This document shows, piece by piece, positions 55,988 through 64,000 of a stretch of DNA of 64,000 nucleotides (position 1 is the stretch's first letter; the number at the start of each line of letters is the position of its first letter). The stretch comes from Arthonia radiata (Eukaryota; Ascomycota; Arthoniomycetes; Arthoniales; Arthoniaceae). The stretch spans positions 558,001 through 622,000 of the forward strand of contig PSQN01000014.1 of NCBI GenBank assembly GCA_002989075.1, written 5' to 3'. The position numbers and the translations under genes were made by a program. Under the pieces are notes generated by a model that was not told the origin of the DNA, made no database searches, and was given only the letters and a program-made list of their open reading frames with translations.

Positions 55988-57834
55988 AGAAGTACTAAAG
56001 ACCTCGGCCGGGTAGATATCGATTGCACCCAGAAAATAGATTTTATATACAAAAACGCCGACAAAAATTAGTTTAATAAGTTCTATAATAACTTGGAACA
56101 ATACGTCGAATAAACCTTAGTTGTAGTTACTAAAGAGCCTAATAACTTAAAAGAAATAAAAATATCTAAAGATTAATCTTCTTAGCTAAACGTAATATAG
56201 TTAAAGCTTAAAGAGCTAGTTAACTAAGAAATTTGAATATTAATCGAGCTGTTGTCGGATAGAAAGGCGCTAAAAGGGCGCTAAATACCAAAAATTAAGT
56301 ACTTCTTAAAGGACGAGCTAATTTTTAAAGCCCGCTAGATAGCTAAGAACTGCTAGTAAAGACTTAGCCTTAATTTTATAGAGATCTTTATAAATATAGT
56401 AAATTTAATTATTTACCGGCTTATATTAGCCTTAGTAGTAGAGAAAGACTAAAAAATAAAGGAATAGAACGTAAAATTAGCTTATTTTAACGCAAAGTTA
56501 GATAAAATTGTCTATATTAAGTAATTAACTAGCTTATCTAACGAAACTAATAAAGTTTATTAAATAAAGAAGGCCCTTTATAGTTTAAAATAGACCGACT
56601 AATAGTAAAAAGCCTATCTTTAAGAATTACTAAGGGAAATAGATTTCGAACCTCTAGTATTTAATTAGTTAGTTTATATTCAAAGAACTAGAAAGTAGAC
56701 AATTTTAATCGTCTATATAGACAATATATTAGCTATATCCGATTCTATCGAAACAATCTCTAAAATCTATTAGAAATTAAATAAGACTCTTATAGTTAAG
56801 AACTTAGAAGACGTTAGTAAGTTTCTAGAAATTAAAATTATTTGAGATTGCCCGGCAAAAACGATTTGCTTAGACTAGTTTACTTATTTAATTAAAAATT
56901 TAACCAAATATTTAAAGAAAAACGGCCGAATGTCCGAAAAAATACTGCAACCCGTCAACTTAAAATTAGCACCGAATCCTAACTAAGCTAGTAATACCAA
57001 TGTTTCTAATTATTAGCAACAAATTAAGTTAATTTTATATCTAATAACAAATATAAGACCCGATATTGTCTTTATAACTAGTTTACTAGCTTAATACATA
57101 TTAAATTCTAGTAAGAAGTACTAAACAGTTTTAAGTAGCCTTTAGACTTACTTAAATAAAACTCTTAACTTTAGCCTTTACTATACATCTCTCTTAATAA
57201 ATAGTATGACTAGCTATTATAACGTAAATTAGAGGAGAAACCTTAATACCAGAAGATCGACTATCGGCTATATCTTTTTACTCAGAAACAGAGCCCTTAG
57301 CTAAAATTTAAAGCTACAAAAAATAGTCGCCTTAAGCTCTTATAAGGCCGAATATATAGCTCTTAAAGAAGCTATAAAAAATAGTTATTTATCTAATTAA
57401 TTGCTATCAAACTATCTAAGATTTTTAAAGAAAATTTGATTACTATCGTTTTAGCGGGTACTTTTAAAAAGTCTGCAGATAAAAAGCCTTGGCGGGCTCT
57501 AACATACCAAATAAGCATAGATTTGTTTAGGTAAGCCGGTTAAATTAGACCAGAGACTCTAGTTTTACTAGTAAAACTATTACTTACCGACAGCAATTTA
57601 GTAAAAGAACTTATAAAAAACCCTACCTTCTAAGCTAAATTTAAGCATATTAATATACAGTATTACTATATTAGAGAAAACGTTTAAACAGGCCAAACAG
57701 AGCTTAAATACGTTTCTACAAAGAAACAATTAGTAAACAGTTTAATAAAATTAATCGACTTAGCTAAAATACTAACGTTTAGAACTTAAATTAGCTTATA
57801 ATTTAGCTAAAATAACTATTTAATTAAGAGAGTA

Positions 57835-58342
57835 TATTATAAATTGACTAACTAGCTAGTTAGTTAGAACTTCTAAAAGCTTAGAGTATTAAATAGATTT
57901 TACCGGCTATCTCGATCTAAAATAAAATAAGCCTTTTATCTAAAGAATTGGACTTAGTAGCCTAAATTTAGAACAAAAAGAAGCATTATACGACTTATTT
58001 TAAATAGCTAGTTTATAATCTAAGACAATATAAAGAAGACTTAAAAACTGATAGTTTTAAATAAATAGAATTACTATCTTATACAGTAAGTTATAGGTTA
58101 TCTAGCCTTTATTAAAAAGAATAGATATCTAGTAAGTCTTATATAAGCCGCTAAACTTAAATATATAAGCTAAAATCTCTCTAAAGAATTTTAGCTAATA
58201 AGACAGACAATATAATAATAGCTTCCCCTTACTATTAAGTATTGTATCTATACTAAGTCTAAGTATTGTATTAGTCCTAAGCTGGTCTCGTCTTTCTACT
58301 CTTTGTAGTAGTATTCTTCTTCTTCCCTGCATCTTTTTAACA
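57835..58342 (+). repeat. 3' LTR of copia copy 2
   Basis: 508 bp, preceded by a purine tract (about 57,826-57,834) and ending CTTTTTAACA directly before the target duplication TTCTT. Confidence 0.9.
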
Positions 58343-61300
58343 TTCTTCTTTTATATCTAAGTTTAGAATAGTTTTTAACTTATTATACTACTTCTTAGTA
58401 CGTTTATTAATAAACTTGCTGTTAGACTTTAACTACTAATATAGAGTTTTTATATTTATAGCTATTTATAATGCTATTTCGTTGTCCGTTATATTTTCAA
58501 GTTACCTGCTTTAAAGAGGGTAGTAGCCGTATAAGACATAAAATAGAGTTATTTTGGTAGTAACGTTCTTAGTGTTATTATACGTAGCTTACGTAACCGA
58601 TAATAATTATATTTAGTCGTTTTACTAGTAGTCAATATATACTTAAAGGTATTATTTTAGTATTTAATTTATTCTTTTGGTTTATCCGTCGGTTTACAGA
58701 TAAAACGAGATAGACATTTTTTATTTTATTTCTAATTATTGTATTAGAGATATTTAAAATTGTAAGACGAATTTCTAATCTCTATCGAAGATAATTCTTT
58801 GTAGTTGCCTATAGTTTGCTAAGATAATCTAAAGGAAGATATATATTAACTATTCTAAGTTACTAGCTTCCTTATATAGTATAAAGTATACGTATTTTGT
58901 TAGTTTATCGTATATAACTAGAATAGCATTGTAAGCTATCTTTATAAGTAAATCTTTAAATAGTAGTAATTTAGTAATAAAGTTTTGTAAGACTATATAC
59001 TATAGTCTCTTAAGTATCTCTAGTAGTTGTAATTTACTATAAAGCAAATATCTTAGATATTTAGTTTTTATATATATATCGTATTTTTAAATATAATTTT
59101 TGACGTAATATTAGATTCTCGGGATATAATAAGTTCTTATAATCTTTTTAATAGTATTATCGATACTTTTATATTCTTTTGTCGGGTTATCGTAAAAGTT
59201 ACTAATAATGTATTAGATTAGATTTCTTAGAACATAGATTTTTCTTTAAAATCTATAGTAGCTCTCGTTGTTCTTTGTTAGTCTTAGGTATTGTTTTTCG
59301 TTCTCTTAGTAAGTTTTAGGATTACTTAGAATATCTAGAATTCGGCTGTATAGTCCGATAATAAACTTAGTTATTATAGCTAATTAGTTGTATTCAATCT
59401 CGCTGTTATATTCTTAAAATACTGTATACTCGATATATTTCTTATCGTTAAGGTAGTTTAATCGTTACCTAAGAGCGTTTACTCTGTCGTTCTTAAAACC
59501 TTTCTTGTATATAATAATAAAGTTGTATAAAGCTATAGTTTCTAACTATTTAACTTATTTGTAGTTAAGTTTCTTTATTATTATAAAGTAAGTTAAATTC
59601 TTATAGTCGATATATATTATAATCGTGTACCATACTTCTTTTAAGTAAGCTCGCTATATCTCGAATACTGCTATAATAGCTAAAAGCTCTTTATTATAAA
59701 TATTGTAGTTTTACTCTATAAGTAATATTTTCTTTAAGTAGAAAGCTACTAATTTAAGCTTTCTTTCGTTATTCTTTTAACTTATATATACTTCGATTGT
59801 ATAGTTTAACGTATCTATTTTTATAATAATCGGTAGGTTAGAGTTGAATATTGCTAATATAGATCTAATCTTAAATACTTCTTTAAGCTCTTTAAGTATT
59901 AATTATTCTTTCTACGTTTAAAAAAATTCTATCAATTATTTTATCTGTTAAGACAGCGGTACTATAATTCGGCTAAAGTTAAATATTTATTGTTTATAAT
60001 AGTTAGCGAATTTAAAAAATTATTATAACTATTTTATATTCTTTAGTATTAGCTATATTAAGATAGATTAAATCTTTAAATCTTTTATTTAAAGACTGTA
60101 CTTGGTAATTATGAATCTAAGAAATTCGATAGATTGTTAGTAAAACTAAGTTTTCTCAATATTAATTTGTAAATTGGTACGCGCTGATCTTTCTAATACC
60201 TTCTTAATATATTTCTTATATTCTTTTAGTATACAGCTATATACTAAAATATTGTTTAAATAAGTAGTTATAAATATATTTAAGTAGTCGCTAAGTATAT
60301 TGTTACTTAACTTTTAAAATAATACTAGTGCGTTAGTTAGCTTAAAGAGTATAACGAAATACTTAAAAAGTCTGTATCTTATATAGAAGGCGGTTTTCTA
60401 CTCTTTATCTTTTTTTAAATAAATTAAGTTATACGCTTCTTATAAGTTAAACTTAGTAAAGTACTATACGTTATATAACTAGTCTATAATTTTATTAATA
60501 CGTAACAACGAATATTAGTTTTTAATAGTTATTTTATTTAATTATTTATAGTCTATATAAAGTTGTAGTTTACTATTCTTCTTTAGTATAAAGAGTGTTG
60601 GATATTTAGCCGGTAATATTAATTTTTGGATAAAGCCTTTCTTAAGGTTCTTATTAAAATAGTTGCAAAGCGCTTAATTTTCTACTTCTAATAGAGAGTA
60701 TATTAGATTAAATATTAGTATTTTATCTTCTTATAAAGGTATTGTATAATCCTACAGTTTATATTTTAGTAAAGCTAAGTTAAACTTAGCTTTCTTAAAT
60801 AAATATTAGAATTAATTGTATTTCTCTAGTATCTTAGTAATGAACTAAATACTAGTTATCGTATAAAATTATTAGCGTACAGTTATCTCTTATTTATACT
60901 TACGTATAGCTAATTATAGATTAAATACTACATTAAACTTCTTTTATAAGATATTTAGGTATTAAATTATAGTAGTACTAACTTACGTAAGTTCTTTATT
61001 ACGCTCCTTATTCTTACTACTAAAAATAGCTTATAGAGTATTTATTCTGTAAAACGACTCTTATTTAGAGTACTTATATTTAGTAAAGAAGAGTTTTTTA
61101 GTTCTTTAATCTACTTTTAGATTATATTGCTGTAACTAAGGTATATTTAGTACTATATAGTATTAGTTGATATTTACAACATTATAAGTAATTTCTTTTT
61201 AATAGTTCTTAATAGTTATATTTATTAGTAAAGTTTTATAGTCGACTCTTTTCTCTGCTTCTTAAAATTTAAATAATATATAAGGTAATTTCTTCTTTTA

Positions 61301-63385
61301 TATTTATATTTAATACTCTTTAACGTAGTATATTAAAATAAAGTTACTTATTACGTCTAAATTAATTATAATTTTAATATTTCTGTCGTTTATTGTTGTC
61401 TAAGTATATAAATATATTTTATAGACGGCTGAGCTCGCGTAGAGCTAGGCTTTTAAAGAGTTTAATTGTTAAATAAGCCGGTACTACTACCCTTGAAGTA
61501 GTCGGCTTAGTCTTTTTTCTATTAATTATATACGTTCTAAAGTATTTTAAATACTGAAATCTATTATCGATTAACTTACTATAAGAATTCCTATATTAAA
61601 TGTTTTAGTACTACTTTTATTATAACGTCTAGTTTATTGTTTATAATCTCTACTTTAATTATATAACTATCGCTAGTTAAAACTTATTATATTTATAGAT
61701 TATATATTATTAATTAAAGGTATTAGTACTAACTATATAATTCTAAACCTCTAATAAGATAGTTTATTAGTTATTATAGGCGTAAGTAAATATATTCTAA
61801 AATATTATTTATGTTTTTGTTAGCGCTTAACTTTCTATTGTAAAAGGCTATCTATATATTGTCTCTATATTATTTCTTTCTAACGAATTAGAGTTTATTC
61901 TTTTTAATTAGTATTGTTCTTAAACAAAGATTTTATACTATTAAAATCTATATTTTTGTCTTTAAGTCGTTATCTTACTTATAACGTATTATAGATACTA
62001 TCTTACTTAGCTTCTACGGTCTATTCTCTCTTAAATTTCTCTTAAGTTTTTAAGTAAGGTAACTTAGGTCGTTCTTAAGTAAGGCCTAGTTTTTATATCG
62101 AACCTTGTTCTAGAGATATTAGTTCCTTTAGCTACTATCTTAACCCTTGCTTGTCTAGTTTATAAATCGTATAATTGTTATTATAGTATACGGTTTAAGA
62201 TAGTATTTTATGTGGTATAATGGTTTCTAATATCTATTACCTCGAAATAGTGCAGTTAATATTGTTTTAGTCCTATAGGTTTTATTGCTCTTATTTTAGT
62301 TAATGTTCTTTTATTTCCTCTTATAACTCGTTGTCGATATCTTAGTTTATATATAACTTAAATAGATTTAGTTTTGGTAAAAGTTCTAAGTCTTAGAGCG
62401 TATTATAGAGTTTCGCTAGGTTAGTTATATTAAATTATTATTGTAGCGAGCGGGGTTTCTAAGATCGTCTATTATTATATTTACTTCGTTCCGTACTATT
62501 AAACTATTGTTTCTTAGAACAGTATTCTTTAACTTAATGCTCTAGCTTTCTGCAATATAAGTATAGCTTATTCTTTATTCTATATTCTCTTTCCTAGTTA
62601 TTTAGTTTTTCTCGAGACTTTATAAAATCTAACTTTATTAGATTGCTTTGGTCTTATTATAAATTTACCTAATTCTTTGTTCTATAAACCTTATTAGTAG
62701 AATTACCCTTCTTTTCTATTTATCTTTTAAAGTTACTATCGTCGATCTTCTTAGCTCGTTGTATAAAGCTATCGAATATATTAAACTTTTCTCTATAAAT
62801 ATAGATTATTTTCTTAATATAGTCTTTAAGTTCTTTATAAAAGGTCTCGATAAAGGGTTTCTTATCTTATTCTATTTAATTAGTATACTATATAAATTTA
62901 GCAGTATACCTGCTTGTTAGTTCTATTTACTTAAGATTTTAAAGTTGTTTAGTAGCGATGCGTCTAGCGTTAGTTTAACTAAAGATTTCTTAAAGCTTTT
63001 TTTAGAAAAAGACGAAGCTAGCAAAGAATTTGTTAGTATCCTAGGGCCTACTCTTTATCGGAGTAAATAAGAAGTTGTTAAAATAATACTCGACCTACTT
63101 ATAAGCGTCTCTATTTATATAAGAGATAGTAAATAGAACTATAGTAGTATTGTTTAGAAACTAGTCTTTATAAGTTTTAAAGTATATAGCTAGGCGTATT
63201 AAGAATAAAGTAACTTTAGATTGTTTATTTAAGAAGCTCTTTTTTATCTTAATATTAACGTTTAATATCTTACTTATACTAGCTATTTTATTAGCTAGCC
63301 TATTTATAGCGTTACGGCTATTAAATACTAAAGTAGTAAATATAATTAATCTACTTTCTCTACTATTGTAGCGAGTCTATTAAAG

Positions 63386-63856
63386 TATAACGCTAGTCGC
63401 TAGAAAAACCAAACTAAGGCTTACTTATTTTATATACTTATTAACCTTAGTAAGAGGTATCTTATATGCTAAAGACTAAAAGATAGGAGAGGCGAAATAA
63501 ATTATAAAGGGTAAGAAGAGCTTAACTAAGTAAATAGAAGGTAAAGTACGTTATCTAAATATAGTTAAAAAACTTATATTTAAATATTAAGTTAATAAAC
63601 TAAAGTCTATTTTAAGGTTAGCTATTAGTTTAGCTATATAGTTTAAGATATATAGAGGAGTTCCTTTATAACCGTTAGTCTCAATAATATCTATATCGGG
63701 TTTATAGGGAATATAAGCTCTCGTAACTGTCTTGCTCAATAATATCTATAGCGGGTTTATAGGCTTAATCGGGAATAATGCTGATAGAGCTAAGATAACT
63801 GGCGGTAGTTAAGGCTTAGAAGTACGCTAAGCTGTCTAGAGCTGGTATCCGTAATA
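63386..63856 (-). repeat. 5' LTR of the gypsy element
   Basis: 471 bp, starting TATAACGCTAGTCGC and ending TATCCGTAATA, followed by the target duplication AGTAG. It matches the split LTR at 45,436-46,361 after the inserted solo LTR is skipped. Confidence 0.88.
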
Positions 63857-64000
63857 AGTAGTTTATTAATAAACTTTTAATCTTCCTAATAGTTACTTTA
63901 AATAAAATATTTAGCTTATAGTTAACTTAGATACTTTTATTAAAGTTAGTAAGATTTATAAATATTACTAGTAAAAAAACCTTTTTACTAGTACTTTTAT

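Larger units (their letters stand above)
47534..58342 (+). mobile_element. Ty1/copia LTR retrotransposon fossil (copy 2), inserted in the gypsy element
   Basis: Plus-strand element with LTRs 47,534-48,030 and 57,835-58,342 and a perfect 5-bp target duplication TTCTT (47,529-47,533 and 58,343-58,347). It has the same family, layout and LTR as copy 1. A tRNA-iMet-like primer site follows the 5' LTR (48,031-48,048). Gag starts near 48,210, a zinc-knuckle region lies near 48,890, integrase about 49,600-50,340, and the coding region is split at 50,585 by copia copy 3, resuming at 55,993 with reverse transcriptase (about 56,250-57,100) and RNase H. Without the insertion it is about 5.4 kb. It is broken, with many breaks, and more AT-converted than copy 1. 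Confidence 0.92.
45436..63856 (-). mobile_element. Ty3/gypsy LTR retrotransposon fossil with nested insertions
   Basis: Minus-strand element bounded by LTRs at 45,436-46,361 (3' LTR, split by a solo LTR) and 63,386-63,856 (5' LTR, 471 bp), with a perfect 5-bp target duplication AGTAG at 45,431-45,435 and 63,857-63,861. Without insertions it is about 7.1 kb, the usual gypsy size. Order on the minus strand: gag-like region (about 63,300-61,900), protease region, reverse transcriptase (best seen near 60,500-60,700), RNase H and integrase (to 58,343), continuing left of the copia insertion at 47,533-46,362. A purine tract adjoins the left LTR (46,362-46,377). It is broken, with very many breaks, and is the oldest layer of the nest. 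Confidence 0.88.

Noticed and set aside
1-64000. tRNA or rRNA genes
   Set aside because: None recognised by eye; the tRNA-like words at 43,668, 48,031 and 55,462 are copia primer-binding sites, not tRNA genes.

Overview
The window comes from a filamentous ascomycete (Pezizomycotina; Dothideomycetes seems most likely, but that is inference). The evidence is short introns with GT..AG ends and CTAAC-like branch sites, fungal-type gene families, and an abrupt switch from a balanced-GC, gene-rich half (1 to about 26,950) to an extremely AT-rich half (about 26,950 to 64,000) made of repeat-induced-point-mutation (RIP) fossils.

Gene-rich half, left to right: the C-terminal end of a cut-off gene (+); a three-exon CENP-B-type helix-turn-helix DNA-binding protein (-); the DRG-family GTPase Rbg1 (-); the high-affinity iron uptake pair, permease FTR1 (-) and ferroxidase FET3 (+), divergent over a shared 681-bp promoter that holds a palindromic pair of ATCWGATAA sites, the known target of iron-repressing GATA factors; an F-box/leucine-rich-repeat protein ending in a CaaX box (-); an unrecognised two-exon 507-residue protein (+); a GST-like protein (-); an 88-residue coiled-coil protein (+); a five-exon short-chain dehydrogenase with a mitochondrial-type leader (-); an inositol-polyphosphate 5-phosphatase with a C-terminal membrane anchor (+); a 66-residue small protein (+); a compound satellite of 18-bp and 42-bp units; a three-exon LaeA-like methyltransferase (+); and an NTF2-like small gene with no clear start codon, lying just before the AT-rich border.

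AT-rich half: a 5.9-kb hAT DNA transposon with terminal inverted repeats, an 8-bp target duplication and a recognisable dimerisation-domain remnant; 5.3 kb of unassigned RIP-degraded sequence; and a stack of LTR-retrotransposon fossils. One Ty1/copia element (38,783-44,192, minus, target duplication AGAAT) stands alone. Next to it is a Ty3/gypsy element (45,436-63,856, minus, target duplication AGTAG). Its left LTR was hit by a related solo LTR, and its body was hit by a copia element (47,534-58,342, plus, target duplication TTCTT), which was itself hit by another copia of the same family (50,586-55,987, minus, target duplication AGAAG). Each level is supported by LTR ends and matching 5-bp duplications. 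All of these elements are broken.

No host gene was recognised right of 26,903. The most informative host observations are the iron-uptake control region, the prenylatable F-box protein, and the methyltransferase/NTF2-like pair at the edge of the AT-rich block.
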